Shown: positions 17,244 through 26,681, counted from the first letter of the stretch. The stretch is DNA of 35,050 bases from Bacteroidales bacterium (GCA_020438135.1 JAGQVF010000097.1:1-35050), one strand, 5' to 3'. Numbers and translations: made by a program. The notes: generated by a model not told the origin, from the letters alone.

Positions 17244-20200
17244 ATGAAAAATTACCGATTCCTGATCGCAATCGCGATCTTAATTACCTTTTTTATTCAC
17301 TCCGGGTATTCACAGGATGGTCCTGTATATCCAACGCTTATTAAAACACCTGTGGCATTTGAGATTACAAAACCTTTACGTGACAATCCGGTTGTAGAGG
17401 ACAAATGGTTTGATGTAAATGAATTCTATATGAATGATCATCGCGACCGTGAAATTAACCCAAACATTACGCCACCGGATTTTAGCAATATGCCTGCAGA
17501 CCCCGGTGAACAGACCAAACCAGGATGGCTTCAGACAGGAAAAACGACGCTGCAGAATTTTGCCGGTCAAAATAGCGGCTCCTACCCGCCTGATGCGAAT
17601 GGCGCTGCAGGAAACAATTACTATTTCCAGGTGGTAAATACAAAATATGCTATTTACAATAAAACCACCGGCGGAATTGTAGCCGGACCTTCGAACCTAA
17701 ATACGATTTTCAATTCATCATTGCCCGGCGCAGGTTGCAACGATGGGGACCCGATAGTTCTTTGGGACGAGCATGCAAATAAATGGTTTTTTGCTGAATT
17801 TTCACTTTGCGGCTCGAACGATTACATGCTGATTGCCGTTTCAACGTCAAGTGACCCTACCGGTTCATGGTATTCATGGTCTTTTGATGTAAGCGATACC
17901 CCCGATTACATGAAATTCGGAATATGGGAAGACGGATATTACATGGCCACCAACACCAGTGGTGGAAACGATGTATATGTTTTCGACAGAGCAACCATGA
18001 TCGCCGGAGGTTCCAGTCCCACCATGATCGCTTTTGACAATGCCTGGAGACCTGCCACTTTTGATGGTTTTCATTGCATTTTACCGCTCGATAATGACGG
18101 CAACTGGGCACCTTCAGGAGATCCGGGCCAATTTATCACCATTGCCGATAACGGTCAGGGGAACCCAGCAGACCAGCTTTGGATATATGAGTTGGATGCA
18201 AACTGGTCATCCCCATCAAGTTCAACTTTCAACAGAACCCAAACCATTGGTGTAAATTCCTTTAGTGGTAATTTTAATAGTTCATGGAACAATATCCCAC
18301 AAACAGGAACATCACAAAAACTTGATGGTCTCTCAACCATTTTAATGTTCAGGGCACAATACAGAAATTTCAGTGGAGATGAGCGATTGGTTTGCGCACA
18401 TGCCATTGCGGAATCCTCTTCCGAAGCGGCTATGCGGTGGTACGAACTTCAGAAAACAGGCTCTACATGGTCCATCAGGCAGCAGGGGACCTACAATCCC
18501 GATAACATAAGTCGCTGGAACATGAGCATCGCTATGAACGGCCAGAAAGAAATCGGGATAGGTTATTCTGTTTCCAACGCCTCCATGTATCCCGGTATCC
18601 GGTATATTGGCCAGTCAACGGCATCAAATAACGCTGCCAACAGCACACTCGACATGGCTGAGACAGTCATCTGGAATGGTGCTTATTATCAAACAACCTA
18701 TAACCGCTGGGGCGATTATGCCAATATTTCGGTCGATCCATCAGATGATCACACGTTTTGGTTCACAAGCGAATACGTTGCTTCTTCAACTCATGGTACA
18801 CGCATTGCCTCATTTGAGTTTTCAACGCTGAGCGCTCCGCCAGTAGCTGATTTTACTGCAAGCAATACGATGCCCGCCAACTCATTCACAACGGTAAATT
18901 TTTCTGACCTCTCCACAGGATCTCCGGCTACATACCAATGGACATTTACACCTTCAAGTGTAACCTATGTAAGTGGTTCAAGTACCTCTCCCAGTCCTTC
19001 TGTGCGATTTAGCAATCCGGGCGCTTATACTGTTTCATTATATGTTCAGAATGGATTTGGATATGATACCGAAACAAAAACTGCATACATCCATATGGGG
19101 CAGCCAGGATTATGGGACGGTTCTTATTCGACCGACTGGAACAACACCAGCAACTGGGTAAACGAACTGGTTCCGGATGGAACAACCAATGTTTCCATAA
19201 CACCTGCAGCAATGAGCTGGCCGGTCTTTAGCGGCAATCTATCTGTCGGAACAGATTGCAACAGCATTAATTTCGGATCAGGATTTACAAAAATTACCGT
19301 CACAGGAGACCTTACTATTCAAAACGGATATAACATCATTGTTGATCCTGCCGGTTCAACCAGGCTTGAGGTTGGAGGAGATCTGAATCTGTATGGGAAT
19401 TTCACCCCAGGGCAAAGTACTGTTGTGATGAATGGTACATCAAACAGTGTGATCAGTACGTTAGGCGGCAACCAGGTATTTTATAGTGAGGGGTTTGAAG
19501 GTGCTAATGCCTGGACCCTTACAGGAGAATTTGAGATCGGTTCACCAATTGGACTTGGTGGAGAACACGGAAATCCTGACCCGACATCTGCTTATGCAGG
19601 AAACAATGTGCTTGGTGTGGACCTTACAGGGCTTGGCACTTATCTCGGTGACTATGAAGCCGGCCTGACCAGCAAACAATACCAGGCAATTTCGCCAACC
19701 ATTAATTGTTCAGGTTTTACAGGTGTTTCTCTTAACTTCCAGAGATGGCTCGGATTGGAGAGAGCACAATACGATCATGGATATATTGATATCAGCAATA
19801 ACAACGGCTCAACCTGGACACAGATATGGACGAACACAACCGCCACAACTATCCAGGAAAACTCATGGAGTTCACAATCGATCAATATTTCTTCTTATGC
19901 CGATAATCAATCACAGGTAAAGATTCGGTTTTCCGTAGGAGCTACCGATGCAAGCTGGCAATATTGTGGCTGGAACATCGATGAATTGAATCTGACAGGA
20001 ACGGGTTCCGGTAATGTTACCCTTCACAATCTCACCGTCGACAACACCAATGCTGTGGTATCTACGGCATGTGACGTTGCCGTTGCAAATGACCTTATCA
20101 TTAAACCAGGTGCAAGATTTACCAACGGCAATGGACATTTACTTTCCATTGCGCAAAATTTGTCAATTCAATCGGATGCATCAGGTATCGGATCTTATAT

Positions 20201-21470
20201 GGATAACGGCTCCACCACTGTTGGTGGAACCAATGATCTGCAACTTTATCTTACTTCGTCCAACTGGCATTATGTATCATCTCCGGTCGCCGGGGCAGAG
20301 TCAGGAGTATTTAACGGAATTTACCTGCGTTCATTTATAGAGTCGACCGATAGCTGGAGCCCGAACATAACAGCTTTGGATGATCCTTTACATATTATGC
20401 AGGGTTATGCAGCCTGGGTTCCGGGCACCAATCCTATGGCGGTTCATTTTAACGGCCCGCTGAATAACGGACCTTTTTCGATCAGTGTAACAAATAACGG
20501 GTCGTTAACAGACAAAGGCTGGAACCTGGTGGGCAATCCATATCCTTCTTCTCTTGACTGGGATGGCGCCGGATGGACCAAAACCAATGTAAACAATACA
20601 ATCTATTATTATAGTGGTAATGGTGGACTTCCCAACTATAGTTATTATATCGGCGCGTCGGGAGAAATTCCGGCAGTTGGTTCCGGTAATGGAACCAACG
20701 AAATACCTCCCATGCAGGGTTTCTTTGTGCATGCCGGTGCAAGCGGGACCTTGGGGGTGTCAAATGCTGCACGAATTCACAGTGGACAATCCTACTATAA
20801 AAATGACAAGGAACTTCCTCTGATCAGGATCATTGCTACAGGAAATGCCAAGGAAGATGAAACCGTGATCCGTTTTGTTCCGGAAGCCACAGCAGAGTTT
20901 GACGGCAACTTTGATGCTTTCAAACTTTTTGCTAATGAATATCCGCAGGTCTATTCCGTAACGACCGGGGGAACAGATTTGGCGGTGAATAGCCTGCCAG
21001 TGGTTCACGACGAATTGATCGTCCCACTATCATTTGTAGCTCCTTCCAATGGAGCCTATACATTCCTGTTTGAGGAAATTGTCGGGTTTGAGGAAGATCA
21101 GTTGATTTACCTGGAAGATATCCTTACAGAGGAGATACAGGAGGTCACCCTGAATCCCGAATATGCTTTCTCTTACGAAAGTTCCGTAACGGATCGCTTC
21201 CTGCTCCATTTTTCAAATCCACTTTCCATTGAAGAATCGACCGAATTGAATCCCGTATTGTATGGATTTAACGGGATCATTTACCTGCAGCTTAAAACTG
21301 AACAGCATTGTACGATTGAAGTGTATGATATGCCGGGCAGAAAAGTAGCTGAGGAGAAAGCACTGAGCATGGGTTTGCATCGTTTCGATATTCCGGTTAA
21401 TCCCGGATTTTACCTTGTGAAAGCTTCATCCGGAAATTACACGGTTACAAGAAAAGTTTTTCTTAAATAA
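17244..21470 (+). CDS. T9SS-secreted multidomain protein with propeller-like N-terminal domain and PKD
   Basis: The 1408-residue protein has a signal peptide (1-23). Residues about 85-530 form a beta-rich domain I cannot name. Repeated short blocks such as DEHANKWFFAEF, GIWEDGYYMAT and SVDPSDDHTFWFTSEY suggest a beta-propeller like those of sialidase or BNR-type proteins, but no catalytic set is visible. A PKD domain follows (about 531-617, APPVADFTASN). The shared module begins at W624 (GLWDGSYSTDW). Its beta-solenoid is interrupted by a jelly-roll domain (about 745-922) and resumes at VTLHNLTVDN, then WHYVSSP (1008), GWNLVGNPYPSSLDW (1092), IPPMQGFFV and a T9SS sorting domain ending TRKVFLK. 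Likely a surface or secreted binding protein or an unrecognised hydrolase. It is flanked by peptidase genes carrying the same C-terminal module and has its own promoter and terminator. Confidence 0.85.
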   Translation: MKNYRFLIAIAILITFFIHSGYSQDGPVYPTLIKTPVAFEITKPLRDNPVVEDKWFDVNEFYMNDHRDREINPNITPPDFSNMPADPGEQTKPGWLQTGKTTLQNFAGQNSGSYPPDANGAAGNNYYFQVVNTKYAIYNKTTGGIVAGPSNLNTIFNSSLPGAGCNDGDPIVLWDEHANKWFFAEFSLCGSNDYMLIAVSTSSDPTGSWYSWSFDVSDTPDYMKFGIWEDGYYMATNTSGGNDVYVFDRATMIAGGSSPTMIAFDNAWRPATFDGFHCILPLDNDGNWAPSGDPGQFITIADNGQGNPADQLWIYELDANWSSPSSSTFNRTQTIGVNSFSGNFNSSWNNIPQTGTSQKLDGLSTILMFRAQYRNFSGDERLVCAHAIAESSSEAAMRWYELQKTGSTWSIRQQGTYNPDNISRWNMSIAMNGQKEIGIGYSVSNASMYPGIRYIGQSTASNNAANSTLDMAETVIWNGAYYQTTYNRWGDYANISVDPSDDHTFWFTSEYVASSTHGTRIASFEFSTLSAPPVADFTASNTMPANSFTTVNFSDLSTGSPATYQWTFTPSSVTYVSGSSTSPSPSVRFSNPGAYTVSLYVQNGFGYDTETKTAYIHMGQPGLWDGSYSTDWNNTSNWVNELVPDGTTNVSITPAAMSWPVFSGNLSVGTDCNSINFGSGFTKITVTGDLTIQNGYNIIVDPAGSTRLEVGGDLNLYGNFTPGQSTVVMNGTSNSVISTLGGNQVFYSEGFEGANAWTLTGEFEIGSPIGLGGEHGNPDPTSAYAGNNVLGVDLTGLGTYLGDYEAGLTSKQYQAISPTINCSGFTGVSLNFQRWLGLERAQYDHGYIDISNNNGSTWTQIWTNTTATTIQENSWSSQSINISSYADNQSQVKIRFSVGATDASWQYCGWNIDELNLTGTGSGNVTLHNLTVDNTNAVVSTACDVAVANDLIIKPGARFTNGNGHLLSIAQNLSIQSDASGIGSYMDNGSTTVGGTNDLQLYLTSSNWHYVSSPVAGAESGVFNGIYLRSFIESTDSWSPNITALDDPLHIMQGYAAWVPGTNPMAVHFNGPLNNGPFSISVTNNGSLTDKGWNLVGNPYPSSLDWDGAGWTKTNVNNTIYYYSGNGGLPNYSYYIGASGEIPAVGSGNGTNEIPPMQGFFVHAGASGTLGVSNAARIHSGQSYYKNDKELPLIRIIATGNAKEDETVIRFVPEATAEFDGNFDAFKLFANEYPQVYSVTTGGTDLAVNSLPVVHDELIVPLSFVAPSNGAYTFLFEEIVGFEEDQLIYLEDILTEEIQEVTLNPEYAFSYESSVTDRFLLHFSNPLSIEESTELNPVLYGFNGIIYLQLKTEQHCTIEVYDMPGRKVAEEKALSMGLHRFDIPVNPGFYLVKASSGNYTVTRKVFLK

Positions 21471-21492
21471 TCAACTATAAGTTCCTATATAA

Positions 21493-21524
21493 AGCCGGTT
21501 TGTGAATATCGCAGACCGGTTTTT
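21493..21524 (+). terminator. Rho-independent terminator after the gene at 17244
   Basis: CCGGTTTG (21495-21502) pairs with CAGACCGG (21512-21519) through eight pairs with one G-U and a nine-base loop, followed by TTTTT (21520-21524). It lies 24 bases after the stop codon. Confidence 0.85.
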
Positions 21525-21553
21525 GTATTAATAATGATTATGTTACACAATTC

Positions 21554-21581
21554 AGTTATTCACCACACTTGGTGAATAACT
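21554..21581. repeat. Perfect inverted repeat, 12-bp arms, 4-base loop
   Basis: AGTTATTCACCA (21554-21565) is the exact reverse complement of TGGTGAATAACT (21570-21581), separated by CACT. No T-run follows, so it is not a standard terminator, and a separate terminator ends 30 bases earlier. It lies 36 bases before a TAnnTTTG match at 21618-21625. It could be a binding site for a dimeric regulator or a structured RNA element. Confidence 0.8.
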
Positions 21582-21617
21582 TCCTCCATTTCCCGCACAA
21601 AAGATATATAGCTCACC

Positions 21618-21625
21618 TACATTTG
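21618..21625 (+). promoter_or_regulatory. Candidate -7 promoter element for the gene at 21756
   Basis: TACATTTG matches TAnnTTTG and would give a leader of about 125 bases, longer than in the two preceding genes. The leader contains GAATTCAACTT at 21706-21716 and ATTCAGG at 21730-21736, resembling the leader motif of the neighbours. Confidence 0.4.
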
Positions 21626-21755
21626 TTACATTTTGTAGCAACCTATTAGGATACGTTCCGTAGAAGGTGCAGTATTTACAAGAGAATTGGTTTTATTATT
21701 CAAGAGAATTCAACTTAAACTGAATTGATATTCAGGTCATTAAAAATTATTATCG

Positions 21756-24700
21756 ATGAAGAAAAAGAATTACGCTTTTTCCCTTGCGGTATTGCTGATG
21801 TACTGCCTTACGGGAATTTCACAAACAACGATCTGGAGTGAGGATTTTCCATATGCAGATGGAACCACTCAGGGAAGTGGCAATCCTCCAAAATGGACCT
21901 TAGAAACACCTTCCAGTCCGGATTGGTGGGAAGTCAGGTCCAATCAAATGGAAGGGAAAGAACTAGATGCAGAGGCTGTTTGGACTTCTGAATCTATTGA
22001 TATTTCAGGCTTTTCTGATGTTGAGATTTCTCTGGATATATCAGAAGAAGGAAACATGAATAACAATGATTATATTCGTATTTATTACCGTATAAACGGT
22101 GATCCTACTGAAATACTGATCGATGAGTACGTGAATGACTTTGGTACGGCGAGTCCTTCCATCACAAACCTGAATGGATACAGCCTGGTGGTGGTCGTAA
22201 GGGCAAGAAATGACAACAACCAGCATTACCACAGGTTCGATAATGTTGTTGTGGCTGGCACACCCATTAGCAACCCGCCTGTCGCAGACTTCACAGTGGA
22301 TGATGCCACTCCTGAAGTTGGACAAACCATTTCTTTCACTGATTTGTCAAGCAACAACCCTACGAGCTGGAACTGGTCATTCAACCCTTCAACAATTACT
22401 TTTGTTGGAGGAACCGATCAATATTCTCAAAATCCGCAAGTTACCTTTGACGCCAGCGGAAATTACTCAGTAACTTTAACTGCAACCAATGTAGTTGGTT
22501 CTGACGATGAAACCAAATCGGGCTATGTATCTCCTGCCCCTGTCCTTATGTCGAACGGCACAGTCACAACCTGCGAAGGAACCTTTTTCGATTCAGGTGG
22601 AGAAACGGGCAACTACGGCAATGGTGAAGACTTATCCCTCACCTTTTATCCCGCCATTTCAGGAAACATGATTGAGGTGGTTTTCACGGCATTTGAAGTA
22701 CAGGCTCCATTTGCAAATCCGATTGATTACCTGAATATTTATGATGGTGAGGATAATTCTGCCACATTGATCGGGCAATATTACGGAACGGATTCACCCG
22801 GAACCGTTACAGCCAGCAACGCAGCAGGTGCCCTAACTTTTGAATTTATATCCAATAACTGGTACAACCTGCCGGGATGGGAAGCCAATATAACCTGTGT
22901 AGCGCCTCCGGTTCCGGTTGCCGATTTTACAGCCGATATACTTACACCCGGAACAGGGCATGTGGTCCAATTTACCGATTTGTCAACCAACGTGCCAACC
23001 ACATGGGCATGGTCTATTACTCCGGCAACCTATTCATATACAGGAGGAACGAACAGCGCTTCTCAAAATCCTCAGGTGATTTTCAACAACAGCGGTTTTT
23101 ATTCTGTAACGCTTACCGCATCCAATGTGAGCGGAAGCGATAATGAAACCAAGACCGATTACATCTATGTTACAGACTGTAGCATTGTTTCTTTTCCCTG
23201 GACTGAAGAGTTCGACAATGGCGGATTGATTCCCATCTGTTGGCTCAATGTGGATCAATCGGGGAGCGGCAAACTTTGGGAATTTAACAATCCGGGAGGA
23301 AGAACAATTAATACAACAAGTGCAAGCAATGGCTTTGCAATTTTCGACAGCGACAATTACGGAGAAAATACCGGCGCAGAGGATTGTGATCTGATTTCAC
23401 CAACCTTCAATTTCTCAGGTGAAACTTATGCCTTTATTCGCTTTGAACATTTTTTCGAGGCAAACTACGGTGGAGCAGCAGAATTTGCAATTAGCACGAA
23501 CGGTGGATCTTCCTGGACATCGCTCGACTTCTGGGAACCTACATCAACCGGAAATCCGGAGGTAGAAATTTATGATGTTTCCTCGATAGCTGCCGGTCAA
23601 TCATCCGTTCATTTCAGGTGGAAATGGACCGGCGACTGGTCATGGTGGTGGGCCATTGATGATATCATGGTATCCAGTTCACCTCTGCCAAATGCGCCAC
23701 CTGTTGCTGACTTTTCAGCCGATAACACTTCTCCTGCTATCAACGAAACCGTTACATTTACTGATCTTTCTACAGAATATCCCGATACATGGGCATGGAA
23801 TATTAGTCCGGCAACTTTTATCTTTACGGGAGGCACAACATCCGGATCACAAAATCCACAAATTGAATTTACAGCTAACGGATTCTACACAGTAGAACTT
23901 ACAGCAACAAATATTCTGGGGTCAGACACCGAAATCAAAACTTCATATATAAATGTAGGATGTGATGCAATAGTCATTCCGTGGAGTGAAGACTTCAATA
24001 CCGGTGGTGTGATTCCATTTTGCTGGCAAAACAACGATAATGCCGGAAATGGCGAAGTTTGGGAGTTTGATAACCCAGGCAACCTCAGTTTTAATTCTAC
24101 TTCGGCAGCAAATGGATTTGCCATTTTCGACAGTGATAATTATGGGGACAACGGGCTTGCAGAAGACTGCGATCTTATTTCACCGGCCTTTGACCTGAGT
24201 GGCGAAACGGTTACATATTTGAAATTTGAACACTATTTCAGGCAGGGATATGGCGGTCAGGGAGAACTTTTCTACTCTACAAATGGTGGTTCATCATGGA
24301 CAAGTCTTGAAGTATGGAATTCCCCTTCAACAGGAAATGCCGAGACCGAAGTGTATGATCTATCAGGTATTGTTACAGGCTACAGCAATGTACTTTTCAG
24401 ATGGAACTGGACTGGTGATTACTCATGGTACTGGGCTGTGGATGATGTTGTTCTGGATAATCATTTACCGGTAACGGGTGATTGGACAGGTGTGGTTAAC
24501 AGTGATTGGAACAACACCGGAAACTGGGCTGCAGGAAGCATTCCCGGACTATCATCCGATATTAACATACCTTCGGGTGTTCCCAACTTCCCGATAATCG
24601 ACGAAAGTGCATGGTGCGCTAACCTCATTATCGAAGACGGCGCACAGGTGACCATAATAACCGGTGGAAACCTGACCGTTTCGGGCGATCTCACCAATGG

Positions 24701-26642
24701 TGAAGGCTCCGGGGGCTGGTTCCAAATCGATGATGGTATGTGCTCCGTTTCAGGAGATTATTATACAGAAATCGGATCAACAACCGATATCAACGGCGGA
24801 ACATGGTCGTTCAGTAACTGGTACAGAAACAGTACAACTGTTTGGTCTAAAGGAACCATTGAACTCTCCGGAGGGACGATCAACGCCTCCGGTTCGGTGA
24901 TCTGGTCGAATTTTGATGTTTTCGGTAAAATGGATGGACCGGTTGTTCTGAATGTCGGCGGAACCTTCCGCAACAGCAATGATGACTGGACATTTACAGA
25001 TGGCACAATTAATATGTACGGTACTGACGGCGCTGGACCCTTCTATTTTATGGCCTCATCATGGGGTGCTGGAAACTACGCTGCAGCATACAATCTGAAT
25101 ATCGAAGGTGCGGTTGGAACCGAATTCAGGACCAACCCCGATGATGATGTGACCGGTGCAATTATTTATAACAACTTAACCGTTACCTCCGGTTTTTTCC
25201 ATACTGATGGAAATACCGGATTTATGAATGATGCATTAACCGTGGGTGGCGATTTCACCGTTGGTGCCGAAGGAGAAGTAACTGCCAATGTTTCAGATGC
25301 CTTTAATGTGGCTGGTGATGCCTATATCGAAGCCAGCGAAACCCGTATCGGATCATTTATCGATAACCAGAACACCAATATTGTAGGTAGTTCAAATGTG
25401 CAGCAACATGTAAGTTCGATGCGATGGCACCTGGTTTCTTCACCTGTAACGGGAGCTACCATCTATACCTATTTGAATATCTGGTTGAAAGAGTTCGATG
25501 AACCAACAGACTCATGGAATTACCTGGTTCAACCGACAACCATCCCGATGAACACAACGCAGGGATATTCAGCATGGGCGGATGATGGTCTCACAGGTTC
25601 AAAAACCGTTACCTACACCGGTGTTTTCAATACGGGTGATCAGGCTCTACCGCTTGTTAGCTATACTCCAACAAGCTCATCTATGGGTTGGAACCTTATC
25701 GGAAACCCGTATCCATCGGGATTGCAATGGAACGATACCTGGGCAAAATCCGGGATCAGCGAATGGGGCTGTATTCATAACAATGGAAACGATGGTTGTT
25801 ACAATGCTCTAACTGGTGAAGAATGGCCTTTGCCGGGTGATTTTCCAAATGGAACTTTCGGACCTACCCAGGGATTTTGGGTAAGAGCAACTGGAAGTAC
25901 ATCATCGCTTACTATACCGCACAATCAGCGAATGCACAGCAGCCAGGCCATTTACAAAAATGGCAAAATGACCATCGACCAGCAGATCAGGATGAAAGTG
26001 ACCGGAAACGATGACTATGACGCCTTGCTTCTACAGTTTATACCAGAAGCAACAAATGGATTCGATGAGCAATTCGACCTTGAAAAACGCTGGGGTTACA
26101 GCACTTCACCAAATATGTATGCCATTACTGAGGAAGGTGAATATTTCTCGGTAAATGCATTACCAGAAGTTTATCCCGACCTCGTTATTCCGGTCGGTAT
26201 GGAAGTGGGTGTTGCCGGTGAATATATGTTGGATATGATGCAGATAAAAGGCATTGGAGGAGACGTTATCGTTATCCTGGAAGACATAAAAGAAGGAACC
26301 TTCAGAAAACTGATGGAAGGAACAACCTATACTTTTATGGCTGATCCGGAAGATGAGCCGCACAGGTTTAACCTGCTGTTTAAAGATATCGCTACCGGTG
26401 AGGACCTGATGAATGAAGAGATCACCTATATGTATTCTTATGAAGATGTGATCTATATCCTTGGAACTCCTGAAAATCTCAGAAAGGTAACAGTGTATGA
26501 CCTGATGGGTAGCACCATGTTTGAAAGTACGCAATTCTCATCGGATGTAACTCCGGTTACCTTTAACAACAAAACCGGCTATTATGTGGTTCGTTTGCAA
26601 ACCGCAGATGGCGTGGTTTCTAAAAAAGTATTTTTAAGATAA
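21756..26642 (+). CDS. T9SS-secreted adhesin-like protein with jelly-roll, PKD and CUB domains
   Basis: The 1628-residue protein is a chain of extracellular binding domains with no catalytic motif that I recognise. In order: signal peptide (1-22), a jelly-roll-like domain (about 23-172), PKD (about 174-261), a CUB domain (268-382, with NIYDGEDNSATLIG and two cysteines at 273 and 381), PKD (about 384-474), a MAM-like jelly roll (about 479-645), PKD (about 648-735), a second MAM-like jelly roll (about 741-904). The shared module starts at W910 (GDWTGVVNSDW), with a beta-solenoid, WHLVSSP (1224), GWNLIGNPYPSGLQW (1311), TQGFWVRA and a type A T9SS sorting domain. PKD and CUB domains typically bind protein or carbohydrate, so an attachment or substrate-targeting role is likely. 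The PKD plus jelly-roll pair is an internal duplication. A bidirectional terminator follows. Confidence 0.88.
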   Translation: MKKKNYAFSLAVLLMYCLTGISQTTIWSEDFPYADGTTQGSGNPPKWTLETPSSPDWWEVRSNQMEGKELDAEAVWTSESIDISGFSDVEISLDISEEGNMNNNDYIRIYYRINGDPTEILIDEYVNDFGTASPSITNLNGYSLVVVVRARNDNNQHYHRFDNVVVAGTPISNPPVADFTVDDATPEVGQTISFTDLSSNNPTSWNWSFNPSTITFVGGTDQYSQNPQVTFDASGNYSVTLTATNVVGSDDETKSGYVSPAPVLMSNGTVTTCEGTFFDSGGETGNYGNGEDLSLTFYPAISGNMIEVVFTAFEVQAPFANPIDYLNIYDGEDNSATLIGQYYGTDSPGTVTASNAAGALTFEFISNNWYNLPGWEANITCVAPPVPVADFTADILTPGTGHVVQFTDLSTNVPTTWAWSITPATYSYTGGTNSASQNPQVIFNNSGFYSVTLTASNVSGSDNETKTDYIYVTDCSIVSFPWTEEFDNGGLIPICWLNVDQSGSGKLWEFNNPGGRTINTTSASNGFAIFDSDNYGENTGAEDCDLISPTFNFSGETYAFIRFEHFFEANYGGAAEFAISTNGGSSWTSLDFWEPTSTGNPEVEIYDVSSIAAGQSSVHFRWKWTGDWSWWWAIDDIMVSSSPLPNAPPVADFSADNTSPAINETVTFTDLSTEYPDTWAWNISPATFIFTGGTTSGSQNPQIEFTANGFYTVELTATNILGSDTEIKTSYINVGCDAIVIPWSEDFNTGGVIPFCWQNNDNAGNGEVWEFDNPGNLSFNSTSAANGFAIFDSDNYGDNGLAEDCDLISPAFDLSGETVTYLKFEHYFRQGYGGQGELFYSTNGGSSWTSLEVWNSPSTGNAETEVYDLSGIVTGYSNVLFRWNWTGDYSWYWAVDDVVLDNHLPVTGDWTGVVNSDWNNTGNWAAGSIPGLSSDINIPSGVPNFPIIDESAWCANLIIEDGAQVTIITGGNLTVSGDLTNGEGSGGWFQIDDGMCSVSGDYYTEIGSTTDINGGTWSFSNWYRNSTTVWSKGTIELSGGTINASGSVIWSNFDVFGKMDGPVVLNVGGTFRNSNDDWTFTDGTINMYGTDGAGPFYFMASSWGAGNYAAAYNLNIEGAVGTEFRTNPDDDVTGAIIYNNLTVTSGFFHTDGNTGFMNDALTVGGDFTVGAEGEVTANVSDAFNVAGDAYIEASETRIGSFIDNQNTNIVGSSNVQQHVSSMRWHLVSSPVTGATIYTYLNIWLKEFDEPTDSWNYLVQPTTIPMNTTQGYSAWADDGLTGSKTVTYTGVFNTGDQALPLVSYTPTSSSMGWNLIGNPYPSGLQWNDTWAKSGISEWGCIHNNGNDGCYNALTGEEWPLPGDFPNGTFGPTQGFWVRATGSTSSLTIPHNQRMHSSQAIYKNGKMTIDQQIRMKVTGNDDYDALLLQFIPEATNGFDEQFDLEKRWGYSTSPNMYAITEEGEYFSVNALPEVYPDLVIPVGMEVGVAGEYMLDMMQIKGIGGDVIVILEDIKEGTFRKLMEGTTYTFMADPEDEPHRFNLLFKDIATGEDLMNEEITYMYSYEDVIYILGTPENLRKVTVYDLMGSTMFESTQFSSDVTPVTFNNKTGYYVVRLQTADGVVSKKVFLR
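22909..24468 (+). repeat. In-frame tandem duplication of a PKD plus jelly-roll unit
   Basis: The unit at about 22909-23694 and the unit at about 23697-24468 encode the same two-domain pair. Shared stretches include GFAIFDSDNYG, AEDCDLISP and STNGGSSWTSL, in the same order. The spacing is about 785 bases. The DNA copies have many silent differences, so the duplication is not recent. Confidence 0.85.
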
Positions 26643-26681
26643 GATCCTCTTGAATACATAAACCCTCTGCAACAACAACCC

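Noticed and set aside
20482..20772. Overlapping antisense frames in the conserved C-terminal region of the 17244 gene
   Set aside because: They arise from the codon pattern of the conserved sense protein and are not supported by any start context or motif.
22260..24470. Repeated DNA in the adhesin gene as a CRISPR or mobile repeat
   Set aside because: The repeats are in frame, about 785 bases apart and encode PKD and jelly-roll domains, so they are protein domain duplications.
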